The notes under the pieces: model-generated
The model's database searches: none
Told to the model about the DNA's origin: nothing
What the model saw: the letters and a program-made list of their open reading frames with translations, nothing else
In this document: in pieces, positions 27,701 through 42,700 of the stretch
How positions within the stretch are numbered: the first letter of the stretch is position 1
Layout of the letters: each line of letters opens with the position of its first letter
Assembly (NCBI GenBank): GCA_964016985.1
Contig: OZ024823.1
Coordinates: forward strand, 131,026,112 to 131,090,111
Length of the DNA stretch: 64,000 bases
From: Anodontia alba
Taxonomy: Eukaryota > Mollusca > Bivalvia > Lucinida > Lucinidae
Reading direction: 5' to 3'
Translations under genes and position numbers: made by a program

Positions 27701-30700
27701 TTTGATGAAAAAATCAATTAATGCAGTTAAGTTACTGAAAATTGGAAAAGGAAAGAATTTACATTTTCTTTCTTTCTTTTTTTTTTGTACGGTCTATTCC
27801 TTTTTATGGGGGACTTATAAAATTGTACTATACATATTTAACCTACTTGTACTTACCTCACATATGAGCTGTGTCCTGATAAAACTTGCCTCTAGGCACA
27901 TGCAGACTGTATATTCCTAGAATGAGCTGTACACAAATATGGGATGTTGAGTGCCTTTTGCCTAGGCAGTTGACAAGTATACAGTTTAGGCATGGCATAG
28001 ACAGTTTTCAAATTCCAGAAGGTAGGTTTTGTCCTGCTGTGGTTCTAGCTCTTGATACTGTATATTCCTAGAATGAACTGTACAAAAATGTGGGATGTTG
28101 AGTGCCTTATGCCTAGGCTGTTGACAAGTATATGGGTCTAGGCAGGGCATAGACAGTTTTCAAATGCCAGAAGATAGTTTCTGTTCCACTGTAGTTCATA
28201 TGTAACAAATGAATATTAGCTCCAGATACCGTATTAACCTTATTTATTGGGACAGACAGGCTTGAGCGAACAGTGTAGACCCAGATTAGATGCCATAATC
28301 AGGGTCTACACTATTTGCCACTTATCCGTCAGTTTTTATACATATGAACAGATAGTCCAATGGAGTTGTTTAAAAAAAATAAGGCTATATGGTAAAGAGA
28401 TAGGGTGTCCCAATATTTAGGGTTGGTAAGGTAGTTTATTTAACCTAAGTATTCAGACACCTTCATTCTTTACCATACTTGACCTGCCATATTTACCCTA
28501 AGTATTTGCACACCTCAATTCCTTACCATGTTTTTCCTAAAATTTGGAAAAGTGCATTTTCTTACCTGTTGATGTGTCCAAAATATTGCTTGATGAGTAG
28601 CAAACAATGTAGGTGTTGATTAGATGCCTCATTCTACAGCTAGGTCTACATTGTTTGCTCAAACCTGTCTGTCCCTGGATACTTAGGGTTATTATTTGAA
28701 GAAATCCATTTTACTATGTAGTGTGTCTAAAAACTGCTGGATGAGTACAGTGTAGACTCTGATCAGATGCCACATTCTGCCTGTGGCCTCTGATCTGGAT
28801 CTACACTGTGTGTTCAGGCCTGTTTGTCCAAATACTAGGTTAAACATGGTAGATAGAAAAATGTTCATATTGTTCTTATTGCTCCTTTAAACATATGTTG
28901 TGTGTGCGTATTAGAACTGCATCACTGAGACTGTTCCAAAGCATACTTACAATATGTTATCATACAGGCTTTTCTTAAAAAATCCTATTTTTAAGGCCTC
29001 CCTAAAATAAATCTACCTTTAAAATATGCTCAGTAAGGATCAAATTCCTAAAACAAAGCCCTAATTTTCTTTCTAATCCTTATTTTTCCCTTTCTAAGTG
29101 ATTGTTCTGTAAAATTCAGAAAACTGGCCATACCCTTCATTATGTCAAAACTATCACAAAAGTTTCCTTTTCCAGTGTCACTGACCCTTGTCCATCAAGG
29201 TGGCCAATCATCTGTCATTGGAGAGAACTAACATAAAAAAGGAGAAAAAGTTAAATGTTTCAAAAGCAAGTCAGATGCTTAAAAAAGCAGACACATGCAA
29301 CAAATATGCCCTTTTTATGCCCGCGTCATTTTCAATGGGGGAGGGGGGTGCATATAGTATCTTCAATTACCGTACATACGTCCATCCTGTCCATCCGTCC
29401 CGTACGTAACACAAATGGTTTCCGTGCGATATCTTTTGAAACAATTGTTGTATTGGATTGAAATTTTATACACAGGTATATAATCATAAAATGCAAGTCA
29501 AGTTTGATTTAGGGTAAAATCTACCAATTATTTTAGGAGTTATGGCCCTTTTTCAACTTGGAAAAATTTTCAGCTTTGAAAAATGGTTTCCGTTCGATAT
29601 CTTTAGAAAAGATTAGTGTATTGGATTCAAATTTTATACACAGGTATATAGTCATAAAATGTAGGTCAAGTTGGACTTAGGGTAAAATCCGCCAATTATT
29701 TTGGGAATTATGGCCCTTCTTCAACTTTGAAAAATGATTCTGTTCCATAACTTTTGAAATAATTAGTTTACTGGATTCATATTTTATACACAAGCATATA
29801 ATTGTAAACTATAGGTCAAGTTTGATTTAGGGTAAAATCCACCAATTATTTTTGGAGTTACAGCCTTTTTTCAATGTTGAAAAATAGTTGAAAAATGGTT
29901 TCTGTTCAATATCTTTTGAAAAGATTAATGTATTGGATTCAAATTTTATACACAGGTATATAATCATAAAATGAGGTCAAGTTCGATTTAGAATAAATTA
30001 AACCAATTATTTTGAGAGTTATGGCCCTTTCTCAACTTCGAAAAATGGTTTCCGTTCCATAACTTTTGAAAAGATTAGTGTATTGGATTCATATTTTATA
30101 CATGAGCATATAATTTTCAAATATAGGTCAAGTTCAATTAAAGGTAAAATCCACCAATTGTTTTTGGAGTTACAGCCCTTTTTCAACATTGAAAAACAGT
30201 TTCCGTTTGATATCTTTTGAAAACATTAGTGTTTTGGGTCATATTTAATACACAGGTATATACTCATAAAATAGAAGTCAAGTTCAGTTTAGGGTAAAAT
30301 CCACCCATTAATGTGGGAGTTATGGCCCTGTATCACCTTTAAAAACTGTTTTTCATTTTGATATTTTTTTTAAAAAAAGATTGGTGTATTGCATTCCTGT
30401 TTTATACACATGTATATAACTATAAAATATAGGTCCAGTTCAATTTAGGGTAAAATGGGCTAATTATTATGAGAGTTATGGCCCTTTTTTCAACTTCATT
30501 TTTTGCAAAATGCCTGTGTGGGTGTGAGGATGGCCCCTGGGCAGGGGCTTCTGTGTCATATTGACACATTTCTAGTTCATAACAGGTTTTCTGAGATCTT
30601 GATCTTATCATTCTGATCTGAGCATTAAGTGTTTTGAAAAAAAGTTCCTAAATTAGTCCTAACTAACTATGATTTTAATTAGATATAGTGGAAAGCCTGC

Positions 30701-33700
30701 ATGTGGTTTTATGAAAAAGTAAGAAAAATGATGATCTAATGGGGAATGGATACACTTTCAAGATAGGTAAACCTGTCTGGGAGCAAATCTTTCCTTTTAG
30801 AGTAGACCCCTTTTCAGAAGGGGCTTCTTGTGCAGGAGGGCAAACAGGAAGTCACAAAAGTTATCTTTATTACACAATGTAGAGCTATGAATTAAGTACT
30901 TTTCTGCTTGCTGTGACTCATTGGAGAATTTTTGTGACCATCTTCCGGTTAACAAACATCTTTTGACTCTTTTTATTTCTCATTTTTAGAATTCTCTCTG
31001 AGCACTATCCTGTCAAACAATGGTTTGTCGGACATCTCATCAGACAGTGATATCTGGGGAGACGTTCTCAATTTTGTTGCGGAAACTGTTGGTCTGAATG
31101 ATTTCTTCCTGGATGTGCCATGTGAAAAAACACTAGCTACATACTCACCTGCAGATGAGAAACACTGGAAAAATAGTATTTATTCTATTATGTCAGCATT
31201 GCTCTAGATAAGAATGCTTTTTTCTCATCCTGAATGTACTGATATTTTTCTTAATTCTCTACTAAAACATATGTTGTGGGTTCTCATTGGAAGTGCCTTG
31301 TTGAGGTGCTTCTAAATACCACATCATAGTATTTCGGGGTATAATGTGGGTACTCATTAGAAGTACCTTGTTGAGGTGCTTCTAATGAGTACCACTACAT
31401 ATGTTTTTGAAGATTTGTGTTGAAGTTTTACAGCCCAGTCAAACATATGGGGTCATGTCAAGCACGGTCAGTTTACCTAAAAATTTTACTGGGCAGGCTT
31501 AGTCCACTAAGTGGTTAACCAGTATTGTGTAATTCTTTAGCAAGAAACTGACAACTGCCCTTCTTGAATTAGCAGAAGGGAGAGAATGACCGTAGAAAAT
31601 ATTTCATGATCAGTCTCCACGAAAGAATTGTGCTGACCTGGTGGGGGTAGAACCCTTAACTTCCTGATCTTCAGTCAGATGTGCATCAAACTGAGTCACT
31701 GAGGCCGGCGTTTTGAGCAGAACTAAGAAGAATATTTAGCTGAATCTAAGTATTCAGTACTGAAAACTGAGATAATATGGTAAATAACCTAAACTGTGGA
31801 ATGCCAAAGTGTCGAACAAAATGACATATGCAGACAGTGCAGACACTGATCAGACTGCTCTGAAGAGCAGTCTAATCATGCTCTACACTGTTTGTCTTTC
31901 CACTAAGTATTTTAAGCAACAGGTGCAGAAAAATCAAAATTATGGCCAAAATAATATGTATTTTTGCAGTTTATTTCACAATCAAATCTCAATGTTTTGG
32001 CTAATGAAAGCCTTTTTCAAGAGAGTTAAGTTCTTTCAATACTACACCATCTTCTTATCAATACTGTCAACCATTATTAATAAAGATGTTATGACCAGCA
32101 TCGTCACAACATCATAACATCTGATTCCCAGCGCCAAGACATCCTATTACTATTTTGTGCCAAAACTGGAGTAACAGTATTGAGAGTTATGAGATTCAAA
32201 ATAATATTGAAATCAAGAAATGGGAATTTAAAGACATTTACCATAATTTATGAAACTAGCTTGAAAAACTTCCTGCTGTTAGCCAGAAATATCTTTTCTC
32301 CTGCCTTACCATTCCAACAGCTGAAGTGTCTGGATAGTCGAGTGGTTAGTGGTCCCAACTTTGGATTCTGCAGTCCAGGGTTTGAATCCCACTGGAGGTG
32401 GAATTCATCTCATGACTGTCTGGCACTTCACTGTACATAGTATTTCATTATCACCCTTTCATCATCTCAGTATGACTTAAATAATGTTGAAAGGGACATC
32501 AGTTACCAAATCATCATGTTCCAAGAGCTTGTATTCTATTTTTTCATGATAAGTCACTTGAAAACTTGCTTACTTGGTAAATTATTTACTTACAGGCTGC
32601 ACTGATTTTAACTTTACCTTACCAACACTGCCTGATATCACTGTCTGTGCCATGAAGGACAGTTGTACTGCAATAGACTGCTGTACCAATGTTCAGTGGC
32701 TGCGGAGAACTCTTCAGATGGCCTTCAATATTGACTTCTGTGATTTTTCCATCTCTGGAAACCTTGAAAAACTTAGCTTCAATGTCAGTGTCATTGACTT
32801 TAAGTACAGTAAGTATTTGTTTTCTCATTATACCCCACACAAACTCTGTGGGGTAAGTGGGAGGGGGCAGGGGTGTACTGATTTCATGTCTGTGTATCTG
32901 TCCATATGTCTGCCTTTATATTTGGTTTCTGTTTCTTATTGTGCTTGATAATTTAAGGAATTTCTGTTTCATATTTTGCTTAAATGTTGATATTGGTGAG
33001 ATGTCCCTGTTTTAGAAAAATAAGAGCCTAGGGGTTAATTACTTTAGAGTTATTTCCCTGTGCTATTCTCGAAGAGTTGCTTTGGCATGACTATATAGTG
33101 CATGAATGGTGAAATAAGCTCATCTCAAAGTATTGGTTGAAGCAATTTGATACTTTGCAGACTCATTATAGACATATTGAACATGTTATGAAGAAGTATG
33201 ATGCCGAAAAAATTATTTTTATCAAAATGACAACTTTTTTAACTAAGCAATTTTTTGGTAATTCTTGACAACTGGGTTTTGTATGGTCTGCAATAGTGCA
33301 TTCATGGTGAAATCAGCATGTCTCAAAGTATTGTTTCAAAGTATTTGTTGATGCATTCTGATACTTTGTGGATTCAATAAAGACATATTGAACATGTGCA
33401 TGAAGAAGTTTGAGACTTGAAAAAATCGTTTTTGACAAAATGACAGTCACTTTACCCTAGCCTTTATGTCCATTCATATGCCTTTCTGTCTATCTGTCCA
33501 TCTGTCTGTCAGTCTGTTTATATTGGTTTCCTCAATTACATACAATATGAAGCATTATGTGTACTAAGACAAATAGAACACTTTCTGAGATAAAATCTTT
33601 ATAAATGTCCTCAGGATGTAAAAAAGGCAGCATATAAAGGACTTGTCCCAATTTTGGAATATGGCAATTGTGTTTGGGATCCTCGGTCTGTGGTTCTTCA

Positions 33701-36700
33701 AGAAGAAATGGAAAAGGTTCAAAATAGGGCTGTTAAGCTTGTAACTAGCAATTACTGCTTTGAAACTAGGAGTATAACTGGAATACTGGAAAAACTAAGA
33801 TGGGAGTCTCTCAAGAAAAGGACTAATCTTTTTGTACAAAGGTCTAAAGGGTACTGCCATCATTCCAACAGATGAACTTATCCCCCCAATTAGGCGCAGC
33901 AGAAATCAATTTTCATTGACTTCTCAGACCCCCACTGCAAGAACCGACATTTACAAGGGCTCATTCTTCCCTCAAACCATTAGAGATTGGAATGCCCTTC
34001 CAGATTTGATTATTTCCTCCACTGAAGGTGCAGAGAATGGTGTGGTTAGGTTTACCTCATTGGTGAGAGCTAGGGACTAATTACTCATGTCACAGGTTCT
34101 GGAGAGTGAATGTCATTGGACATTCTGATTCTGATTTTGAAACAAAGTACAGTCGAACCTCGTTATCTCGCTTATTTCGAATTACTGCTTATCTCGAAGT
34201 GAAAATCTGGTCCCTGTTTTAACATGAAACTATGACAACAGGTAACAAAATAATGTGGAAAAGAGGAGACATTGCTCCTAAGGAGCAATTTCTCCTCTTT
34301 TCCACATTATTTTATATATATATTTCTAACTTCAGGAGTCAAATTACATATTCATTTGTTAAATGTGTAGTTCAATTTATTGTTTTCCTCACTCCCTCAA
34401 CTCTGATATGTCGAGGTACGGATATCTCGAAGTGATTCAGTGAGTCCCTTGGAATTCGAGATAACGAGAGTCGACTGTATACATTTTAATACATTGCCTT
34501 TTAGTACCCGTTGTTGAACCTGCAGTTTCTTCCTTGTATATCCTCAGAAAATAGTGGATAACATCTTCACAGAAAATTTCCATAATGAAACCAATTATTG
34601 TATTTTTTTTCAAAATGTGGTGTTTAGTGCAAACATTTATACAATGTGGCATTTATTTCAGAAGAAACATGAGAAAAGGTCCCCTATTCTAGGTGCAGAT
34701 GACAAATGTGAAGATTAGCATGCACATGCCTGCAGTCTGATTGGGTTTGCTGTCTGCTTACAGAATCATTGATTCTCTTATTATGAAAACCCGCCTATTC
34801 AAATATATAGAAATTTCATCTCCAAAAACTGAAAATTTTCAGACAGAAAACTGATATTTTTCATATTTCTGCTCAAAACATAGATTGTGGGTACTCATTA
34901 GAACTTCCTTGGTGAGGCAGTTCTAACAAGTACCCAAAATCTATGTTTTTGAGCAGAAATAAGAAAAATAATGTATACCCCTGTAAACTCCATTTTTACT
35001 ATGTAAAAGTGGGGTTTAAGGGGGTCAAAATTATAGAGGCCTGTTTTCATGATGGAAAATTTTAATGATTCTCTAGAATTTATAAATAAATACAGTCGAA
35101 CCTCAATGGCTCAAACAGCCTTGGGATCATGAAAATTCGAGATATGGGTTGTTCGAGCCACTGAGGGTTAATCATAGTGGCAGGTCAGAAAGCAAATGGT
35201 GATAATTTAGGGAACTCTTTTCGATTTTCTACACAATAATTGTATGTTGTGTGTACTCATTAGAATTGCGTCATTGAGATGATTCTAATGAGTACACAGA
35301 ACATACAATTTCATGATAAAATAAGAAATTTCCCTTAGTATTTGTTTTCTTGAGCTATCGGAAGAATTTCGTCGGGACTCAAAAACGAGTTCGAATTAAC
35401 TGTGGTAAACGAGCCATCGGTGTTCGAGCTATTGAGGTTAGACTATAGAAGGTCCTGATCAGAGTGTAGAATGCTGCAGGCATCCCAGCATCCCTAAAAT
35501 TCCTAAAACACTACTCAAAAATGGTTAATAACTTTTCATGAAATTTGTTCAAATTCAAGCCCTAATGTTTTGGCAGAGAGCACTGGCAATCCTGACTACA
35601 CGGGTTTATCTGGTTCTTTACTGAGCTTATATAATATAAGGGCCCAGATTTTATGTTGCAGCTCATTTTTGTTTCAGATGTGCCAACAGAAGTAACCATC
35701 AAAGAGCTGCTCAAAATAAGGTGAGTACCTTTTTATCCTCCAAGAATTTATCAAAATAAAGGGAGAGATTACATTAAATAGTCTAAAAACTCAAAGAATA
35801 AAATAAAAGTTAAAAAAGATTGCCTTTGGGAACAAAGAACACACAAAGTCACAAAAATCGGAGACGGTTTAATTGAGTCACTTCATATGTAACACAGTAG
35901 TTTGTGAGGCTGCATACGCCCCCTAACACTGGCTTAAGCGGTATTGGGTTTTCAGAATAACCAGAATGAGCTCAATGATCCCAAAGGAAATAAAATATAA
36001 CTTGCACTATGATGATGTACTAGGAGACTTTTATGGCCTCCACATGACACAACACCAGCTACAGTAGAGTAAAATAAAAGTCAAAAAAGATTGCCTTTGG
36101 AAACAAAGAACACAAAAGTTCATGAAAATCTGAGACTCGCTTTAATTGAGTTTTTTCATATGCAAAGTTGTAATTTTAAGAAGAAAAACAAGGAAACTTC
36201 TTTGTAGGAAGTAACAAATTTGGCATTCCCTCCATTTGCTTAATTGGTTACTACAGCTTTATTGATTGGGAGAGACAATAGACTTAAGTCTTATTACTGT
36301 ATTTAATCTAAGTATTTGGGACACTTTAACTCTTTACCATACTTGTCCAAAAATTTGAACAAGTCAATTTCACTACTTGATGTGTCTGAAATATTGCTGG
36401 ATGAGTTGCAGTGTAGAACCTGATCAGATGGTTCTGAATTCTGTGGCATCTGATCTAAGTCTACACTGCCTGCTCAGGCCTGTCTCCCAAAACTTAGAGT
36501 TATTATGGTAGTAGTATACCTGAGTCAAAAGCTCATGATGTGCCATTGTTACCTGATTTTGTCTTGCACCTGTCAGCCTTCAGCCAACTCTTTAAATACA
36601 TTCTATTCTGAAGCTCCTAGACTATTTTCTTCATCAAATTTTATAAAGAGCTCTTTTGGGTCTGAGAGAACAAAGTTTGTACAAATTGTCTCATTCTATG

Positions 36701-39700
36701 AACCAAGATAGCCACCATGCCTTTATGGTAAAAACTCTTAAAAAATCGTCTGCAGAACCAAAAGACCTGAGGCTGAATGTTTGTCTATAGCATTGGGGAC
36801 ACATTGTTTACCAAATTTGTTCAACTGATGATCCTAGGCTGACCTTTGACCTTTAGACAGCAAGATCAGTTTTGCTTCTCTATGCATTTATAAGTTTTGC
36901 TTCTCTATGCATTTGTATGAGGAAAACAGAAAAGTGTTAAAAAAATCATTTACTCAAAAGGTATTAAAGTCTAAAGGTTGAAACTTACAATTTATCAAAC
37001 CAGCAAAACCCAACAGTTGAAAATGAAAAATTTCCTTCTATCCCTGGGCTATATACATATATAAATTCATGAACTCTTTAAACAAATTCTCTGAAATGGC
37101 TTGGCCAGTCTTCTGGCAGAATGGTACAGTGTATTGAGAGTTTGCTCAGATGGTCATAATCCATTGACCAAGATGAATACCATTAGTCAGGGCTCTGATC
37201 TTGCAAATCAACACAGTTCTACAATTGGAAAGATATACAACTGTTTTTTGTTTTTTTTTTGTTTTTTTTTTTTTTTGTATATATAAAGTCTGGATATTGC
37301 ATGATACAAAACCACCATAAAACAAATCAAAAGCAATTGCATTTTGGCAAAATGCGTGCATTTTGCATTGTACTGTTTTCGATTTTGCCTAGCAGCTGTT
37401 GTTTTATCAAGTGTATAGTAAACAAGTATACATGGATAGGTTTAAAATTCTTGTCCTGTTTTGTTAAAAGGCTTGTATTTTATGGAATTTTGATAAACAT
37501 TTTTGTTTGCCAAAATTATTTAACTTAAAGTATTTGGTCTTTATATATTCTTACAGAGTGTAGTCCATTAACAAATGTTTTAAAATTGTGAACATGACGG
37601 TTGCAGAGAACTCCCTCAATATGTATTATTATGACTTACATAAGTATAAAACTGTATTATGCATTAATCTAATAGAAAAATCACAAGCACAAACTCTAAG
37701 GTGTCTGGTAAAATTTAAAAAGCGTCATTCAGAATGGTATTATAGAATTTTCAAAACGAGTGTTCTCTTACAAATTTATTGTAGCGGCCATATTGGATCT
37801 GCAATTGAACATTTTTTGGTGTTAATCCATTTCTGTGAACCTTCCAATAAATGATATTGAAAAGGTAGAAGGTGTATTTGAAATACAGTTTGCATGCAAA
37901 CTTTTAAAATTGGTTTCAGGCAGTAAACCAGGGTATGCTCACTTTAATGCAGAAAACAGCCTCAGTGTCACTTTGCTTCATAGTTGCGTATGCACATGAG
38001 AAAATAAACATTCTGTTTCTTTGCACATTTTTTCCTTTCTTTTTCTATGAAGTTGCTCTGAATAACAAAGGCTTTGTATACTTAGAATTTGTTTAGTATC
38101 AACTGGACCTCTGTAGAAATATGTCAGTTTTTGCAAAATGCTATGTATGCATTGCTGCAATACAATTGTTTTGTATGCACATCACGAAAACATGCCTATA
38201 AAATTTTGACCCCCTTAAACCCCAATTTTATATAGTAAAACTGGGGTTTACAGGGGTATGCATTAATTTTCTTATTTCTGCTCAAAACATAGATTTTGGG
38301 TACTCGTTAGAACCGCCTCGATGAGGCGGTTCTAACAAGTACCCACAATCTATGTTTTGAGCAGAAGTATAAAAAATATCAGGATTTTTATCTGAAAATT
38401 TTCATTTTTGGGTGGTAAAATTTTCAGTATATTTGAATAGGCGTGTTTTCATAATGCAGTCATGTCCAAAATTTCTTCCTATATCAACGTAAATTGAATA
38501 TCTTTCCATTTCTAGGGTTAGCAAAGGTTTTATATAGGGACCCATACTGTATGCCTGTATATGGTAAAAAAACAAAAACAAAAAAAAAAAAACACTTAAA
38601 AATCTTGTTCTGCAAAACTCAGAAAGCTTTGAGGCTGAATCTTGGAATATAGCATTAGGAATGCAAAGCCTGCACAATTTATTTAGATGATGATCCTAGG
38701 TTGATCTTTGACCTTTTTACTCTGCTTATCACATCTTTCAGAAAGTCACTATTTGCATGGCTCTTTTCTCAGAAAAAATAATTTTGGAAACTCTTGTCAA
38801 GATTCAATGCAAAAACCATGTTTTCATAACTACCTATGCATCAAAAGTTTTATTCTAATCAGTGATTATAAAAAGAAAAAAATCAAATATTTTCATTTTT
38901 CCCATAGCCAATGTTGGTCACAAATGCAAAATTTGATAGGGTGGATAGATTCAAGGCAGTTTTTCAATGAGTTCCACTTGTTCAGAATTTCTGAAATTTT
39001 TACAATAATGTTGTGAAATACTGGTAATCAAAAATCATGGAGAAAAACAAAAAAAAATTATCTTATATAAAAATTAAAATGAAAAAGCTCTTTACTATAG
39101 AACTTGCATAAGTCAGACCAATTTTTTGGCTGTAAATGTTATTGTTGAGTTAAAATTGGTCAATGAGTACAAACATTGTTCATTTTGAATAAACCACAAC
39201 GACAAAAAAAAATGATGACAAAAAGGCTGGTGTGTCTATTGGCTATAGTAATATATTTACATACGGTAAATGTCCTAAAAATTCGGACACCAAAGTTTCT
39301 GATAAAATGACATATGCAAACAGTGCAGACCCAGATCAGACTGCTCCTGAAGGAGCAGTCTGATCAGGGTCTACACTGTTTGCCATTCCACTAAGTATTT
39401 TAAGAAACAAGTGCATAAGAAGCAAAATTTAGGCCAGAATAGTAGAGAATAATCAGGATTATTGCAGAATTGCAATAAGCCAATTTATTTTTGGGCGCTG
39501 ATTGTTTGTTTATTCCGGAAGCCGAAGTTATAATGCGATAGGTTCGGCGATTCAGTATTCGCACATGGGGATTCTTTTGGAGTCCCGTTTAGTGCAAATG
39601 TTATCTGGTGTAGGTACAAGCCAAATTTTTGGCAGTGCGACAATCAAGCACTGCTGATGATGAATTTTTTATTGAATGTTTAAAAGGAGAACACTGCCTT

Positions 39701-42700
39701 TCGACATCACCAGGCCCATTAATCTCTCGTGCCGCTCTGTCAAGAGAATTACGTGGGAAATCAATGTCTAAGGCAGTTTTGTTATTTAAATATTTTTCAT
39801 TACCATTTAACCCTGGAATTGTACAGCAGTCCTGACCACAAGGCTTATCCAGATTTAAAAGTCCTGAATCAGAAATAAACGAGGCCTGAAAAATTTGGTC
39901 GAGCTTATGAGAACTATCATCTGATCGAAAAGAGAACGTTGTCCCAGAGGCCAGGTCAGAAATATTACTGCCTGTTTCCTCTATTCGCAAAATTTCTGCC
40001 ACCCCTATTGAATGGACGTGACCCCCTGAACTTGCGAAAGCTACTATTTGTTCCCCCTGCTGATGCGTTGTCTTTTAACTGAAAGCAGTTAATCCGACCA
40101 TGATTGGTTCTGCCGCAGTGAGAACAGACATGCGGAAATCTGCATGGATTGTAAGAACAATAACCTTGATTAAAGAAATTACAAGTATTTGTGCCAGACG
40201 TTCTGGGTTTGGTAGGTGTATTAGGAATGGAAGTTTGTAATCGAGATAAAGAATCAGCTAAGACATTGGAGACACCGCTGACATGTGAGGACCTTACCAC
40301 CACATTCAATTTAAGACATAAAAGTGTGAATGCCCTCAACAAAACCATAACTCTGACGGACTTTGATGTCATGGTGTTGACAATTTGAACAACTGCCTCA
40401 TTGTCACAACGAAAGCAGATCTTTTTATTCCGTAATTCTTCACCCCAAATTGTAAGTGCTACCAAAAGTGGAAATAACTCCAGAACGGTTATGTCATCAG
40501 TAATGCCTAGGTCGAACCATGACATGGGCCACGGAGCATATGCCCATTTACCAGCGAAGTATATTCCGAAACCCATTCCTTGCCCTGCTGCACTATCAGT
40601 AAACAAATGTACATCCTCATTTGATACCCAAAACCGGTCATGGAATACTGATATTCCATTGAATTCCTGAAAAAAGGATAGCCACATCTGGAGGTCTTGC
40701 CTCATACCGCTGGTTATACGGAGATGATGATAAGGTTTAGTTAATCCACAAATGGAATTGATCAGCCTTCTGCAGAAAGGTCTGCCAGGAACAATTGCTC
40801 TACAAGCAAAATTCAAAACTCCAATTAAGGACTGCATGGCCTTCAGAGTTACTTTCTCTTGACTTAAAATGGTGTTGATGCGTTCTGTGATTTCAGACAC
40901 CTTTGCAAAAGGAATCCTTACTACCATGGTGTCTGAATCAAGTTCAAGGCCTAAAAAACACAAAACTGTTGTAGGGCCCTCTGTTTTTTCCACAGCTATG
41001 GGTACTCCAATACTTTGAAGAGTAAGCTTGAAAATGCCCATAATATGCTGACACTGATCTGTATTTCCTTGGCCCCCAAATAAAAAATCATCAAGGTAGT
41101 GCAATAAATCCCCCCTGTTGGAATGACGCTTGACAGCAAATTCAAGAAATCTGGCAAATTTTTCCCAGGTGTTACAACTTTTTGAACATCCAAACAGCAT
41201 AGCTTTATCAAAATAAAAGAGGTTCTCAAACTGAAAGCCAAGTTGATCAAAATCTTGTGGAGCCACTGGCAACAGTCTAAAAGCCGACTTCACTTCGGAT
41301 TTCCCTAACAAACAACCCTGACCTAAATCTTGCACCATATGCACTGCCATTTTAGGACATTTACATAATATATTGTTTCGTTTATCAGGTACACCATTGA
41401 CAAGGCAGCAAAAGACTTTATTCTGGATTTGAGCGTGGCTGTGTGTATGGAGGCAGGGCAGCCATGTGAGTTTGAAATGGAGATATTCAACAAAATGCTT
41501 ATTCCAATTCCAATATGTAATACTAAAATGGGATACAAAATACAAGGTAAATACAAAACCTGACATAACTCAGATAAGAGGAGGTATCAGGTAAATACTT
41601 TTCTTATTTCTCTCTTACAACAAATGTTGTGGGTATTTATTAGAAACAACATTACGAAAACACGCCTATTCAAATATATTGAAAATTTCACTACCAAAAA
41701 CTGAAAGTTTTCAGACAAAAATTCTATTATTTTTCATATTTCTGCTCAAAACATAGATTGTGGGTACTCTTTAGAACTGCCTCAACGAGGCAGTTTTAAC
41801 AAGTACTCACAATCTATGTTTTTGAGCAGAAATACGAAAAATAATGTATACCCCTGTAAACCCCAGTTTTACTATATAAAAGTGGGGTTTAACGGGGTGA
41901 AAATTATATAGGCATGTTTTCGTGATGAGGCACTTCTAATACTACAATGTATGTTTTCTTGGAAAAATAAGAAAAATAATACTTTTTGGATGAAAAAAGT
42001 GTTTTATCTGGAGCTATGATATCAGCACAAATCAATAAACTGTGTCATTAGAAAAAGTATCTAATAGAAATTTGCAAGTGAAGACCAAGATAAACCTACT
42101 AAGTATATACCTATTAACCTTTAATACATCAATCTTAATTGCAGCAGGGAAAATTTTGAAATATTGTTTTTATTTTTTTTTTAGGAAATAATGCTTGGTA
42201 TTTCATGTTAATCATCTTATCTGCATAGCACAGGGTTCATATAAAATTTATTCTTATTTTATTGAAAAAAAAAAACCCAACATATTTTAGAATGTGGTCT
42301 GCTGCTATTATGACTGGTACATTAACTCTTTGCATGCGGATAATTTTACATGCTTTTTTGTTGTCTGTGGATTTGTTTTTTAAATTGACTTTTTCAAAAA
42401 CACCTTTCAGGAATACCATTAGAGTGTCAAACAGTTTGGATCCAGATCAGGCCCGACGTTTTGTCGGGCCTGATCTGGATCCAAACTGTTTGCAAAGTTA
42501 TCAGTAGACGACAAAAATCGCAACTAGCAGGGAAAGAGTTAAAGGTTAATTTTCAAGGTATATAATTAACACAACATTATTATAGTACGGTAAATGTCCC
42601 AAAATTTCGAACACCTAAGTGTCTGACAAAATGGCATATGCAAACAGTGCAGACCCAAGGAGCAGTCTGATCAGGGTCTACACGTTTTGCCATTCCACTA

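Noticed and set aside
32335..32389. Genuine tRNA gene from good A and B boxes
   Set aside because: No acceptor stem pairing could be seen, and it is followed by a body shared with the SINE copy at 25928.
37101..37286. Open frame of 61 residues ending in poly-Phe
   Set aside because: The tail is the T-run at 37238-37278; no homology to modules or repeats.
41389..41566. N-terminal ~60 residues of the minus-strand 533-residue open frame
   Set aside because: They are antisense to exon C4, which is conserved on the plus strand; the retroelement ends before it.
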